DNA of 64,000 bases, taken from NCBI GenBank assembly GCA_028289195.1, contig JANQQR010000022.1:1-64000 (forward strand), given 5' to 3'. Each line of letters begins with the position of its first letter. Positions within the stretch are counted from its first letter, which is position 1. Position numbers and translations under genes: made by a program. This DNA comes from Phycisphaerales bacterium (GTDB taxonomy: Bacteria > Planctomycetota > Phycisphaerae > Phycisphaerales > UBA1924). This document shows, in pieces, positions 48,550 through 58,077 of this stretch. The notes beneath the pieces are model-generated. The model was not told the DNA's origin and did no database searches. It was given only the letters and a program-made list of their open reading frames with translations.

Positions 48550-49347
48550 CTAGAGGTCGGCGAGGGGATCGTCCTCGGGAGCGCAGTCGCCGTGGGCGTC
48601 GATCCGTCGACGCACGCTCGTCCACACGGACTTGCGCCGGGCACCGGAGCCTGCGCAGAAGCTGGTGCACGCGCGCATCAGGATCGCGCGGCGCGGGAGG
48701 CGATCGGTCCCGATGAGCTCGAAGCAGAGCGTCGCGAGCATGCGCGTGCCGTCGGTCGCGCGGGCTTCGATGCCGACGGTGTCGACGATCGCCAAGTCGG
48801 ATAGGTCTCCGTCGCGTGCGGCTGCGAGGACGTTCGACGGCTTGTGGTCCCTGTTGAAGATGCCCCGGCTCACGAGCGTCGCGACCTGCTCCCCCACCCC
48901 GATCGCCAGCGCGTGCTCCTGCTCGACGCTCAGCCCCCCCCGCGCGATCACATGCAGCAGGTCTTCGCCCTCGATCTTCTCGAGCACGAGCGCCTCAACA
49001 ACGCCTCCCTGATCCGTCCTGGCGCCGCGGAGGAAGAGCAGCGGTTCGGCGGTGTCGATCCCAGCATCCATCAGCAGCTCGGCGCCGCGCCATTGGCGCA
49101 TGAGGCGCGTGCGCTTGAACAGCGACTTGGCGAGCCCGCTGAGGCGATCGAGCTGCATCGTCTTCACGATGACCATGCGCCCGGGGCTCCCGGGCAGCTC
49201 GCACTCGAAGACGCTGGTCCGCTCGGTGGCCTTGATCAAGCGGAAGCCGGGCAGAGCCTGGGGGTCGGCCAGCTTCTGCGCGACTGCCTCGGCGTCGCCG
49301 ATCCGCGAGCGCACGATGCGGGGGTGCTGGTTCGGGGGCGGGATCAT
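48550..49347 (-). CDS. Lipopolysaccharide kinase (Kdo/WaaP family)-like protein
   Basis: 265 residues with a protein-kinase-like fold: MVIVKTMQ lysine region, a catalytic-loop equivalent [12 protein letters not shown] and a metal site IVDTVGI. These match the Kdo/WaaP lipopolysaccharide kinase family, which phosphorylates core sugars. The start at 49347 lacks a Shine-Dalgarno; a TACCTT hexamer 12 bases upstream could give a very short leader. It is transcribed divergently from a core-type glycosyltransferase, supporting an LPS role. Substrate specificity is not known. Confidence 0.75.
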   Translation of the reverse strand: MIPPPNQHPRIVRSRIGDAEAVAQKLADPQALPGFRLIKATERTSVFECELPGSPGRMVIVKTMQLDRLSGLAKSLFKRTRLMRQWRGAELLMDAGIDTAEPLLFLRGARTDQGGVVEALVLEKIEGEDLLHVIARGGLSVEQEHALAIGVGEQVATLVSRGIFNRDHKPSNVLAAARDGDLSDLAIVDTVGIEARATDGTRMLATLCFELIGTDRLPRRAILMRACTSFCAGSGARRKSVWTSVRRRIDAHGDCAPEDDPLADL

Positions 49348-49420
49348 GGGCGTGGCGTGAAGGTACCCGCGCGGGGGAGTCTTTGACGGGGCGGCGCGCC
49401 GCGGCGACGATGTCCTGATC

Positions 49421-50218
49421 GTGCCCGACGCCCCACTGCTGCCCCTGAGCGTATCGATCGTGTGCTGCAACAACGAGCGCACCATCGGGCGCACGCTGGA
49501 ATCGGTCGACGGGCTGGCCCGGGAGGTCGTCGCGCTCGACTCGGGCTCGACCGACGGCACGCTCGAAATCCTCCGTGCGCACGGGGCGCGCATCGTCGAG
49601 CAGGAGTGGCTGGGGTACGTCAAGCAGAAGCAGCGGGCGCTCGAAGAGTGCACGCAGGACTGGGTGCTGCACCTCGACAGCGACGAGTCGGTCGACCCGG
49701 GCCTGCGCGGGGCGATCGAGATGGCGCTCGGCGCTCCGGACCCGGCGGTGGGCGGGTACGAGTGCAACCGGCGCGTGTGGTACGCCGGCGGCTACCTGAA
49801 GCACGCCTGGCAGCCCGAGTGGCGCCTGCGACTGGTGCGCCGGAACATCGCACGCTGGACGGGCACGGACCCGCACGACTACCTCGAACTCACCGAACCC
49901 AACTCGCGCACCGAGCGCCTGGGCGGGCATATGCGCCACGACTCGATCGACGAGGGGATCGGCGTGTTCCTCGCCAAGCAGGCCGGCCACGCGCGCACGA
50001 GCGCGGCGGCGCAGGTGGCCAAGGGCCGGCGCGGCAGCGTTCCCCGCCTGGTGCTGTCGCCGGTGGGCGAGTTTGCCAAGCAGGTGATCTCGCGAGGGGC
50101 GTGGCGCGACGGGTGGCGGGGATGGGTGGCGGCCAGCGCGTCTTCGGTTGCCGTGGCGATGAAGCACGCGGCCATCCTGGAGGCGTCGCGCGCGAAGCGC
50201 GACGGTGCGGGCGGATGA
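49421..50218 (+). CDS. Family 2 glycosyltransferase, LPS-core type
   Basis: 265 residues. GT2 motifs: SIVCCNNERTIGRTLESV, VALDSGSTDGT, WVLHLDSDE (DxD-like metal site) and WQPEWRLRLVRR. The pattern resembles the WaaE/KdtX beta-1,4-glucosyltransferases of LPS core and related transferases. It starts with GTG; no strong Shine-Dalgarno. Its stop overlaps the start of plsY (ATGA), so the two are coupled. A lipid-anchored or unrelated acceptor remains possible. Confidence 0.82.
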   Translation: MPDAPLLPLSVSIVCCNNERTIGRTLESVDGLAREVVALDSGSTDGTLEILRAHGARIVEQEWLGYVKQKQRALEECTQDWVLHLDSDESVDPGLRGAIEMALGAPDPAVGGYECNRRVWYAGGYLKHAWQPEWRLRLVRRNIARWTGTDPHDYLELTEPNSRTERLGGHMRHDSIDEGIGVFLAKQAGHARTSAAAQVAKGRRGSVPRLVLSPVGEFAKQVISRGAWRDGWRGWVAASASSVAVAMKHAAILEASRAKRDGAGG

Positions 50219-50916
50219 GCGACGGCGTGCTGTGGGCCATCGCGATCGCCGGGGCGTACGTGGCCGGGTCGATCCCGTTCGGGCTGCTGATCGGCTTTGC
50301 GCGGGGCGTGGACATCCGCGAGCACGGGTCGGGGAACATCGGGGCCACGAACGCGGGGCGCGTGCTCGGGCGCAGGTGGGGCCTGCTGAGCTTCGCGCTG
50401 GACGTCGCCAAGGGGACGGTGCCGGTGCTGCTCGCCGGGTGGTTGATGGGCGTCGCCGGGTCCGAGGATCCTTCTATAGAGGATGCGCTGCTGTGGCTGA
50501 GCGTTGCCGCGGCGACGGTGGTCGGGCACATGTTTAGCGTGTTCCTGCGCTTCAAGGGCGGGAAGGGTGTGGCGACCGGGCTGGGGTCGATGCTCGGGGT
50601 GTGGCCCCACCTGACGCTGGCGGCGGCGCTGGCGGGGGTGGTGTGGATCGTGAGCGTGAAGGCGACTCGCTACGTGAGCGTGGCGTCGATCGTGGCGGCC
50701 TCAAGCCTGGCCCCGCTGGTCCTGCTGGTGCGTCTGGTCCGGACAGGGCTCGATCCGGATCTGGGGTGGTCCGGGGTGTGGCCTTTCGTGGGTGTGGCGG
50801 CGCTCCTGGGTGGCCTGGTGGTCTTCCGGCACCGGGGGAACGTCCGGAGATTGCTGGACGGGACCGAGCCCAAGCTGGGCACGCCCGTCGACCCCAACGA
50901 GCCCAAGGCCCGATAA
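50215..50916 (+). CDS. plsY: Glycerol-3-phosphate acyltransferase PlsY
   Basis: 233 residues with five hydrophobic segments. The three PlsY loops are present: GSIPFG, GSGNIGATNAGR and FKGGKGVAT (the acyl-phosphate site). It moves an acyl group from acyl phosphate to glycerol-3-phosphate, the first step of phospholipid synthesis, at the inner membrane. It is coupled to the upstream glycosyltransferase by the ATGA overlap. Confidence 0.95.
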   Translation: MSDGVLWAIAIAGAYVAGSIPFGLLIGFARGVDIREHGSGNIGATNAGRVLGRRWGLLSFALDVAKGTVPVLLAGWLMGVAGSEDPSIEDALLWLSVAAATVVGHMFSVFLRFKGGKGVATGLGSMLGVWPHLTLAAALAGVVWIVSVKATRYVSVASIVAASSLAPLVLLVRLVRTGLDPDLGWSGVWPFVGVAALLGGLVVFRHRGNVRRLLDGTEPKLGTPVDPNEPKAR

Positions 50917-51107
50917 GGGTTGCGTTCGGGGGCTGAGAACCGAATGGGACGTTCCGTCATGGGCCCGAGGCCGGCCTGCCGAAAACAGGTCGTATGGGAT
51001 ATTCGGGCAGAATCAATCGGGAATCGTGGCGCCGGCATGAAGCCGAGCCCCGCACCGACCGATTCCAGGCGACGGCGCGCCGGGGGCGCCGCTGGAGTCT
51101 GGAACCC

Positions 51108-51383
51108 ATGCCACGATTCACCCAGGACAGCGGATCAGGCACCAAGCTCGAGAGCGACGCCGACTCGCTCAAGTTCCCCGAGGGGGGCGTTTTCTGCAAG
51201 GGTGCCGATGGACCCGACGGATCGCTCCACCTCGAGGGTGAGGGCGAGACGATCGACGTCGTGCGTGAGGTCGAGCGCTCGCTCGAACTCGTGCAAGCGA
51301 ATCTCGATGAGCTGAGCGACGAGCTGGCCGAGTCGTTGCCCTTCGAGGCGATCGACGACGGCTGGCGCCCGTCCGCGGCCTGA
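51108..51383 (+). CDS. Small acidic hypothetical protein
   Basis: 91 residues. It begins MPRFTQDSGSG at 51108 with GGAG 15 bases upstream; the longer open frame upstream is Arg-rich and probably not translated. The C-terminal half is an acidic helix (VREVERSLELVQANLDELSDEL). No family is recognised. It stands alone. Confidence 0.55.
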   Translation: MPRFTQDSGSGTKLESDADSLKFPEGGVFCKGADGPDGSLHLEGEGETIDVVREVERSLELVQANLDELSDELAESLPFEAIDDGWRPSAA

Positions 51384-51504
51384 GGCGCGCGGGCTCGCTC
51401 CACCCACAAGACCGTTCGTTCCAGACCCTCGCTGTTTGTGCGCGCACCGAACGCGTCCCGCGCTCTGCGCGCGCGTGCCGGGAGCTGCTCCGGGGATTCG
51501 TTCT

Positions 51505-52017
51505 CTAGAGCACCGGGCCCAGACCGACGCAGCGGCGCCACGCGCTGAGCTGGCCCATGTGCATCATGATGTGGCTGGTGAGCAGGAACGTGATGATGTG
51601 CCCGAGCGTCGGGAACCGGTCGCGGGCCTCTTCGTTGGGGTTGGGCTTTTCGAACACCTCTGGATCGGTTTCGGCGAGGGTCTCGAGGAGCACGGCGTGG
51701 CGCTCGCGGAAGAAGCCCATGATCTCGTCCATCGACGGGTAGGCGTTCGGATCGTCGAGGCAGGGCTCGCCGGCTTCGAAGAGCTTGATGAACTGCTCGT
51801 TCGGCTTGGCGAGATCGGCGCGCCCGATGCGCTCGAGGACCTTGTCCGGGTAGATCGCCAGGTGACCGAAGATGAACGCCGGGGAGTTCGTGTCGATGCC
51901 CTCGGGCTTGCGGGCGAACTGCTCGGCGCTGACGCCCTGGAGGAGCATGTCGGCGTAGCCCAGGCCGATGCGGCAGAGGTCGATAACGGTGGCGTTGGAC
52001 GCGGCGGCGGTCGTCAT
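51505..52017 (-). CDS. DinB-like four-helix protein
   Basis: 170 residues. The spacing of HLAIY, the HIITF segment and HIMMH near the C-terminus matches the histidine triad of the DinB/YfiT superfamily, often metal-binding and linked to stress or thiol metabolism (bacillithiol transferases among them). AGGAG precedes the ATG at 52017. The exact reaction is unknown. It is convergent with nothing and divergent from the DUF4175-like gene. Confidence 0.75.
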   Translation of the reverse strand: MTTAAASNATVIDLCRIGLGYADMLLQGVSAEQFARKPEGIDTNSPAFIFGHLAIYPDKVLERIGRADLAKPNEQFIKLFEAGEPCLDDPNAYPSMDEIMGFFRERHAVLLETLAETDPEVFEKPNPNEEARDRFPTLGHIITFLLTSHIMMHMGQLSAWRRCVGLGPVL

Positions 52018-52107
52018 TGGTGTGTCTCCTGAACGCCCTGCTGGGCGTGGGTGGGTGCATTCAAGGAAGGTGTCGATTCTAGGCGGACCCCGGGGGCGTC
52101 CCGATCG

Positions 52108-52113
52108 TAGGAT
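52108..52113 (+). promoter_or_regulatory. -10 element of the DUF4175-like gene
   Basis: TAGGAT lies 5 bases before the chosen ATG at 52119 and no Shine-Dalgarno is present, so a leaderless mRNA is likely. No clear -35 was found. Confidence 0.4.
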
Positions 52114-52118
52114 TGGGT

Positions 52119-54788
52119 ATGACCCGGACGCTCCAGATCGCCCGATCTGCCGCACGACGGCGCTTCGCGCGCCGTTTGGTGTCGGTGGGAGGCGCGGCGT
52201 TTCTGGCGGCGTCGGCGATCTCGCTGCTGGGAGTCGGTGTGGATCGCCTTGTCGGCCCGGGGCTGGCGTGGTGGCACTGGGTGGCGTGGCCGGCAGCCGG
52301 TGCGCTTGCGGGCTCTCTGGCGATCGCGATCGTGCGGCGCGGGTCGCTGCTCGATGCGGCATCCGAAGTGGATCAGGAACTCGGGCTCGCGGACCGGTTG
52401 GGTTCCGGCCTTGTGTTCGAACTGCGCGGCGAGGGCGACGATCCGTTCGTGCGCCTCGCGCTGGATGACGCGGAGCGCGTCGCGACGGGCGCGAAGGTCG
52501 GGCGGGCCATCCCCGTGCGCTTCGGGCGCTCGTGGGCGGTGTGGCCCGTGCTGCTTGCGGGGAGCGCGGCGATCGGGCTGTTCGTCGAGCCGCAGCACCT
52601 GCTCGGGAGAGACGCCCAGCGTTCCGTGATCGCGAGGGAAGACCCGGCCGTCGTGCGCGCCGCGGAGGAGATCGAGCGCCTGCGCGATCAGATCGCCGAG
52701 CCTGACTCGGATCCGGGAGTCGTCGCGCCGGGGAATGACCAGCAACCGGCGAGCGCGGACCTCGGTCCGTCCAGAGACGAGATCCTCGACGAGCTGTCGC
52801 GTCAGCTCCTCGACGGTGAGAAGAGCCCGGACGAGGCGATCGCGGAAGCCGCGGCGGTGGCAGACGAGGAGGCGCGTCGCGCAGAGCGGAGCGCCGAGGA
52901 TCTGGAGGCGGCCGGCGCGGAGTTCGATCGCGTCGTGAACTCGCTGTCGCCGGGCGGGGCCGAGGGCGGGCCATCGGAATCGGCGGCGCTGCGAGAGAAG
53001 CTCAGCGAGGGCGATCTCTCCGGTGCGGCGCAGGACCTGAGCGACCTGGAAGAGCGCCTCGATTCGATGGAGCCCGCCGAACGCGAGCGCTTGAGCGAAG
53101 AGCTGCAGCGCATGGCGCGTGAGCTCGATCAGCTCGCCGAACTCGAGCGGCAGCAGATCGAGGAACAGGCCGAGCGCGAGCGCCGGGACCTGCTCGAACA
53201 GGGGTTGAGTGAAGAGGACGCCCGATCGCTCGAGCAGTCGACCGATGAGTCGGAGCTGCAGCGCGAGCTCGAGGAGCGCGGCGTGGACCCGGAGGTTGCC
53301 GAACGCCTGGCGCGGGAGCAGGCGCAGCGCAATCGGGAGCGTGAGGCGCGCGAGCGCGCCGCCGAGCAGACCGAGCAGCTGCGCGACGCGATCGATCCGG
53401 CGTCCGCTCCTCCCGAGGAGCAACCGAGCGCTGACGAGCAGGAGCGGCCGGGATCGGATCAGACCGGGGAACAGACCGGCAGCGAACAGACGGGCGAACA
53501 AGAACAGGGCGAGCAGCAGAGCGGCGAGCAGGGAACCGAGCCTTCCCCCGAAGGCCAGGCCTCGAGCGATCCGGGCACCGAGCAGCCCGGCGAAGAGCAG
53601 CAACCGGGTGCGGGCGAACAGCAGCCTGATCCGAGCGCGCCGCCCGAGGAAGGCGCCGAACCCGGAGAGCAGGGCGCCGAGGGCCAGCAGCCCGATCCGC
53701 AGGGGACCGAGCAATCGCAGCAGCCATCGCCCGACGGCGTGGGCGAGCAACCGGAGCAGGGCCAAGAGGGCTCGGCGCCCGGCGAGGGTGAACAGCAGCA
53801 ACAGCCGCAGCAGTCGCCGGATCCGTCGGCGCCTCCCGCGGGTGCGCCGGATCCGACCGGAGCCGCGCCGGAGGGTCAGCAGGGCGAGGGTGAAGCGTCC
53901 GAGCAGGGCGAAGAGGGCGCGGGTGAGGAACCCGGCGCGCAGGGAGGCGGGGCGCAGGAGCAGCAGCAGGACGGCGCTCCTTCTGGATCCGGTCAGTCAC
54001 CGGACCCGGAGCAACAGCCCGATGCTCCGCAGGGTCAGGGCGCCGGCGCGCCGCCACCGGATGGAGCGGAGCAATCGCAGGAATCGGGCGGCTCAGGCCA
54101 GCCCGAGGAAGGCCAGGAACAGAACACCCCGGGCGCGGGATCGGGCGAGCGCAGTGAAGACCCGCAGCAGCAGCCGGGCGGCGGTCCCGGTGAGATCCCG
54201 GATGAACTGTCGAAGGAAGACATCCAGCGCCTGCGCGAGACGATCGAGCAGCTCGACCAGGATCGCGCGCGTTCGGAGGAAGAGCGCAAGCGCGCCGAAG
54301 ACCTGCGGCGCCAGTCGCGCGAGATGTACGAGAACCTCAGCGACGAAGAGAAGCAGCGCATCCAGCGCCTGGCGCAGCAGCTGCAGGACGAACTCGGCGA
54401 GGACTCGCCCGAGGGCGTCGGCGGCGAGCGCGACCCCCTGCCCGGCACGCCCGGTTCGGGCGAGCCGTTCAAGGATCCCGAGCTCGTCGATGCGCGGCCC
54501 GACGGCGATCCGGAGTCGATGAACGACGGCCACGTGATCGAGGAGAAGTTGAACCCCGACGGCACGCCGCCCGAGCGCGGCGAGGTGAGCGAGCGCGAGA
54601 TGGCGCAGCTGCTCGAGGAGGCCCGCGAGAAGGCCGCCGAGAGCGCCGAGGAGCGACAGATCCCGGCGAAGTACCGGCGGATCCTCGATGAGTACTACCG
54701 CAAGTCCAGCGAGCGGGCCCGCGAAGCCGCGGAGGAGACGGCGGACGCGCCCGCGCGCACGGCTCCGGACTCAGACCCCGACGGGTGA
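52119..54788 (+). CDS. DUF4175-like membrane protein with a long low-complexity linker
   Basis: 889 residues. Two N-terminal membrane helices (about 20-45 and 52-72) and a third (about 140-155), then helical Glu/Arg-rich coiled-coil regions. From about residue 430 to 690 there is a continuous Gln/Glu/Pro/Gly-rich low-complexity tract (repeats such as GEQ, EQQ, SPDP). The C-terminal IPAKYRRILDEYYRK is the characteristic end of DUF4175-type proteins found with MoxR ATPases and BatA/DUF58 proteins; none of those neighbours are here. I recognise only these family traits. I used ATG 52119; a TTG two codons earlier is possible. Its end overlaps the convergent dehydrogenase by 18 bases. Confidence 0.75.
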   Translation: MTRTLQIARSAARRRFARRLVSVGGAAFLAASAISLLGVGVDRLVGPGLAWWHWVAWPAAGALAGSLAIAIVRRGSLLDAASEVDQELGLADRLGSGLVFELRGEGDDPFVRLALDDAERVATGAKVGRAIPVRFGRSWAVWPVLLAGSAAIGLFVEPQHLLGRDAQRSVIAREDPAVVRAAEEIERLRDQIAEPDSDPGVVAPGNDQQPASADLGPSRDEILDELSRQLLDGEKSPDEAIAEAAAVADEEARRAERSAEDLEAAGAEFDRVVNSLSPGGAEGGPSESAALREKLSEGDLSGAAQDLSDLEERLDSMEPAERERLSEELQRMARELDQLAELERQQIEEQAERERRDLLEQGLSEEDARSLEQSTDESELQRELEERGVDPEVAERLAREQAQRNREREARERAAEQTEQLRDAIDPASAPPEEQPSADEQERPGSDQTGEQTGSEQTGEQEQGEQQSGEQGTEPSPEGQASSDPGTEQPGEEQQPGAGEQQPDPSAPPEEGAEPGEQGAEGQQPDPQGTEQSQQPSPDGVGEQPEQGQEGSAPGEGEQQQQPQQSPDPSAPPAGAPDPTGAAPEGQQGEGEASEQGEEGAGEEPGAQGGGAQEQQQDGAPSGSGQSPDPEQQPDAPQGQGAGAPPPDGAEQSQESGGSGQPEEGQEQNTPGAGSGERSEDPQQQPGGGPGEIPDELSKEDIQRLRETIEQLDQDRARSEEERKRAEDLRRQSREMYENLSDEEKQRIQRLAQQLQDELGEDSPEGVGGERDPLPGTPGSGEPFKDPELVDARPDGDPESMNDGHVIEEKLNPDGTPPERGEVSEREMAQLLEEAREKAAESAEERQIPAKYRRILDEYYRKSSERAREAAEETADAPARTAPDSDPDG

Positions 54789-55763
54789 TCGCTCTTCGGG
54801 CGGCGTGACCGGCGTGACCGGATCGCGCCCATCCAGCACGGCGCGGACATTGGCCTGGCACAGCGCGGTCATCGCGAACCTGCTGCCCTCGCTCGCGCTG
54901 CCGATATGGGGCGCCAGGACCACGTTGTCGAGTTCCGCAAGGCCCGGGGCCAGCGCGGGCTCGCGCTCGAAGACGTCGAGGCCGGCCGCGAACAAACGGT
55001 TCTCGCGCAGCGCCTCGACCAGCGCCGATTCGTCGACGACCGGCCCGCGCGAGGTGTTCACGAGCACGGCGCTCGGCTTCATGAGCGCGAGGCGTCGCGC
55101 ATCGATCAGGTGGCGGGTGTCTTCGGTGAGCGGCGTGTGGATCGACACGAAGTCGGCCTTTGGAAGCGCCGTGTCGAGATCGGGCTCGTATGTCGCGTTG
55201 AGGGGCGCGCCCTCGAAGACGTGCTTGGGCGAGCGGGCGTGGTAGTGGATGTTCATGCCCCAGCCCAGCGTGCGGATCGCGGTGGCGTAGCCGATGCGCC
55301 CGGCGCCGACGATCAGCAGCGTCGCGCCCGAGAGCGGCTTGCCGATGAACTCGTCGGGGCCGAGGGGGCCGTGCTGCACCCACTGCCCGGTGCGCGCGAA
55401 GCTGTCGGCGTGGGCCAGGCGCCGGGCGGCGCCGAGCATCAGGCACATCGCCATGTCGGCTGTGCCCTCGGTGACGGCGTCGGGTGTGTTGGTCACGATC
55501 ACACCCCGGCGCGCACACGCCTCGATGTCGATGTTGTCGTAGCCCACGGCGAACTGCGCAACGAGGCGCAACTGCTCGCCCGCGGCATCGAGAAACGCGT
55601 CGTCGATCGGGTCCGTGAACCAGGAGACGTAGGCGTCGGACCCGCGCACGAACGAGTACATATCCTCAAGCGACTCGAAGCCCCGGCGGGGCCCGAAGGC
55701 GACTTCGGCGCCGGGCACGTCGAAGGTCCCGGGGAGCGGTCTGGAGACTGCGACCTTTGGCAT
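54771..55763 (-). CDS. D-2-hydroxyacid dehydrogenase (glyoxylate/hydroxypyruvate reductase type)
   Basis: 330 residues. NAD(P)-binding GAGRIGYATAI in the Rossmann fold, catalytic Arg (NTSRGPVVDE), Glu (DVFEREP) and His (APHIGSAS), and substrate loop AVGYDNID. It belongs to the family that reduces glyoxylate, hydroxypyruvate or related 2-oxo acids. I start at 55763 (MPKVAVSRP); TAGGCT lies 8 bases before it with no Shine-Dalgarno, suggesting a leaderless mRNA. A slightly longer start in the same frame lacks support. Confidence 0.9.
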   Translation of the reverse strand: MPKVAVSRPLPGTFDVPGAEVAFGPRRGFESLEDMYSFVRGSDAYVSWFTDPIDDAFLDAAGEQLRLVAQFAVGYDNIDIEACARRGVIVTNTPDAVTEGTADMAMCLMLGAARRLAHADSFARTGQWVQHGPLGPDEFIGKPLSGATLLIVGAGRIGYATAIRTLGWGMNIHYHARSPKHVFEGAPLNATYEPDLDTALPKADFVSIHTPLTEDTRHLIDARRLALMKPSAVLVNTSRGPVVDESALVEALRENRLFAAGLDVFEREPALAPGLAELDNVVLAPHIGSASEGSRFAMTALCQANVRAVLDGRDPVTPVTPPEERSPVGV

Positions 55764-55771
55764 GGACTCAA

Positions 55772-55777
55772 AGCCTA
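55772..55777 (-). promoter_or_regulatory. -10 element of the hydroxyacid dehydrogenase gene
   Basis: TAGGCT on the minus strand, 8 bases before the ATG; start of transcription predicted 2 bases ahead of the codon. The same hexamer occurs before the starts at 61014 and 61616. Confidence 0.45.
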
Positions 55778-55814
55778 GCACGCGCCGACACATCGGGGCG
55801 CGGGAGGACGAACG

Positions 55815-56057
55815 ATGCAGAACGCGACACGGGATCGCAAGTGGGGATTCGCCAGGGGTTTGGTCGCCGGTGCGCTGGTCGCGGGCGGCGCGGGGGTGCT
55901 GATGGCCCAGCAGCGCGGCGGGCCGGATCGGGGCGACGGCGAGTACTTCGTGACGAGCGCGCAGAACGGGAACACCGGGCGCCTGTGGTTCAAGCCCAAG
56001 GGCGAGGAGACGCTGGTGTTCGCGGGTGACTTCGCGGCGGTGGCGCGGGGGCGTTAG
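55815..56057 (+). CDS. Small membrane or exported protein, unknown function
   Basis: 80 residues. A basic N-terminus (NATRDRKWGFAR) and a hydrophobic Gly/Ala-rich helix (GLVAGALVAGGAGVLMA) suggest one membrane segment or a signal peptide ending near AQQ. The rest is polar (GNTGRLWFKPKGEETLVF). GGGAGGA lies 5-6 bases before the ATG. No family is recognised. Confidence 0.6.
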   Translation: MQNATRDRKWGFARGLVAGALVAGGAGVLMAQQRGGPDRGDGEYFVTSAQNGNTGRLWFKPKGEETLVFAGDFAAVARGR

Positions 56058-56283
56058 TCAGGGCGCTATCGGTGCTCAACAGATTGCTGAGCGTGTGCCC
56101 CTGCGGCGGCGGCGGCGATGCTCGTGAGCGCTGAGAGCGGCCCGCAAAGGCGGTCTCGCGCGCATTCAGCAGCGATTTCGGATCCGGCATTGGCTCCGGG
56201 GTCGATCCGAGGCATGCTGTTATCGGGCCGCAGGCTCTTTGTGAGCCGGGTCCGTTGGGATCGCACACCTGGGAGGAACGATC

Positions 56284-58059
56284 ATGCTTCGGAATCTGCT
56301 CGTCTCGGCCCGCGCGCGCACGGGGATCGCTCTCGCTGTGGCGTTCGGCGCCGCGCCTTCGGCGCACGCCGGAGGCCCGCTGTTCGGCTACCAGGTGTAC
56401 GCCGGCGACTTCTTCACGCTCCTCGAGCGTGCGCAGTGCGTCATCGAGGTTGGCGAGGGCAACCTGGTGACAACGGGCGACGCCTTCGACCAGTTCGGTG
56501 GCGATCCGTACCAGCAGGTGACGCGTCACCTGCCAGGCGGGTCCGGGGTCTGGTCGAACCTCTATTTCTTCGGCCCCGAGCGCCCCTCGGCGACCGAAGC
56601 CGTGCAGGCGTTCAACACCGATCTTCTCGTCGTGGGCGTCGAGAGCTCGGGGTCCGAGCGTCTGACGATCATGCGCATCGCCGGGAACGGCGGCTTCATC
56701 GGTGCGGCGCGCCTCGAAGGCGGGGGTCTGCCGGCCGGCCAGGACTTCGCCGACCGGCGCCTCTCGGCGCAGGCCGCGATCGCGCTCGTTCCCGGCGGTG
56801 ATCCGGGCCCGGTGCTGGACCGTGGCCCGATCGAGGTGCCGGAGTTCGCCGTGGCGACCACGTTCGTCGGCCCGGGTTCCGTTCCCTTGGGAGGGGGCGG
56901 CCAGCAGATCCTCGGCCAGTTCACGCTGCACGACCCGGTCGGCGCCGTCGTGAGCGCCGCGCGATACAGCTTGCCGCTGCAGTTCGGGGACGGGCCGTTC
57001 CGGCTGTACGACATCGAGCCTCACCCGCCGACGGGGGGATTCCTTCTGACCGGCTCCGTGCACGTGCTCGAAAGCAAGCTCACGCGCGTGTGGCCGGTGC
57101 TGATGCTCGTCGATCAGTTCGGGGCGCCGGTGGCGTCGTGGATCATCCGGTTCGAGCTCCAGAGCCCTCAGGTCTTCAACGAGTCGGTCGGCACGTCCGT
57201 GCTGCTGGGTCCGGGCGGCGAGTGCTATGTAGCGGGGACGACGGACGCGATCATCGGCGACCCACCCGGGCGCACCGGCGCGTTCCTGCTGCGATTCGAT
57301 CTCCCGGGTGGGATGATCGACTGGCTGACGCTGACCAACGAGTTCAACCCGTCGCTGCGAGCGCTGTCGTTCGGGTTGTCGGGCGAGGTGCCGACGGTCG
57401 TCCTGAGCGGCACGGCTCCGGTGCCCGACGCGATGGTGCTCGGCGCCCCGACGACGCCCCACCCCTGCCTGCTGTTCCTGAGCGCGGGAAGCGGGGCCGC
57501 CAACGGGTTCGTGCAGTACCGCCCGTCGGGTGGCGCTGTGGCCACCGATGCGATCACGCACTTCCAGGGCGGCTGGCAGGTCGCCGGTTTCGGCGCTCCA
57601 TCCGGGTTCGAGACGCCGGTGCTTCTGGATGCCGACTCGCGCGGGATGCCGGGCGATATCCTCGAGATGTACCTGGCGCGCGGCGGGATGTTCGGCGACA
57701 CCAATTGCCACGAACGCCGGTTCGAGCCTGTTCAGATCTTCCCGAAGCGCGAAGCGGTTTCGTTCAACCCCGTTGCCGAGCAGGTGTTCCCCGAGACGTT
57801 TGAACCCAAGCTCGGCGGCGATCAGACCACCGTGATCGCCGAGGACGACTGTCCGGGTGTGTTCTGCCCGTGCGTGGGCGACGCCAACGGCGACCTCGAA
57901 GTGAACTTCGCGGACGTGACCACGATCCTGATGGAGTGGCTGAACTTCTACGGCGTCGGGCAGTCGGGGCCGGGCGACGCCAACTGCAACAGCTTCGTTT
58001 CCTTCGCCGATGTGACCTCGGCGCTGGACAACTGGCTCAAGGTGTGCATCGACCTCTGA
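56284..58059 (+). CDS. Secreted protein with C-terminal dockerin repeats
   Basis: 591 residues. Signal peptide ending APSAHAGG; a body of beta-propeller-like repeats (ESSGSERLTIMRI, RTGAFLLRFDLPG, GSGAANGFVQY blocks) resembling the delta-60 or SBBP-type repeat families; and two dockerin-like repeats in the last 56 residues (GDANGDLEVNFADVT and GDANCNSFVSFADVT). GGGAGGA supports the ATG. Function unknown; the tail is the same type as in the protein at 27417. Confidence 0.82.
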   Translation: MLRNLLVSARARTGIALAVAFGAAPSAHAGGPLFGYQVYAGDFFTLLERAQCVIEVGEGNLVTTGDAFDQFGGDPYQQVTRHLPGGSGVWSNLYFFGPERPSATEAVQAFNTDLLVVGVESSGSERLTIMRIAGNGGFIGAARLEGGGLPAGQDFADRRLSAQAAIALVPGGDPGPVLDRGPIEVPEFAVATTFVGPGSVPLGGGGQQILGQFTLHDPVGAVVSAARYSLPLQFGDGPFRLYDIEPHPPTGGFLLTGSVHVLESKLTRVWPVLMLVDQFGAPVASWIIRFELQSPQVFNESVGTSVLLGPGGECYVAGTTDAIIGDPPGRTGAFLLRFDLPGGMIDWLTLTNEFNPSLRALSFGLSGEVPTVVLSGTAPVPDAMVLGAPTTPHPCLLFLSAGSGAANGFVQYRPSGGAVATDAITHFQGGWQVAGFGAPSGFETPVLLDADSRGMPGDILEMYLARGGMFGDTNCHERRFEPVQIFPKREAVSFNPVAEQVFPETFEPKLGGDQTTVIAEDDCPGVFCPCVGDANGDLEVNFADVTTILMEWLNFYGVGQSGPGDANCNSFVSFADVTSALDNWLKVCIDL

Positions 58060-58077
58060 AGCGGCGCGGAAACGACA

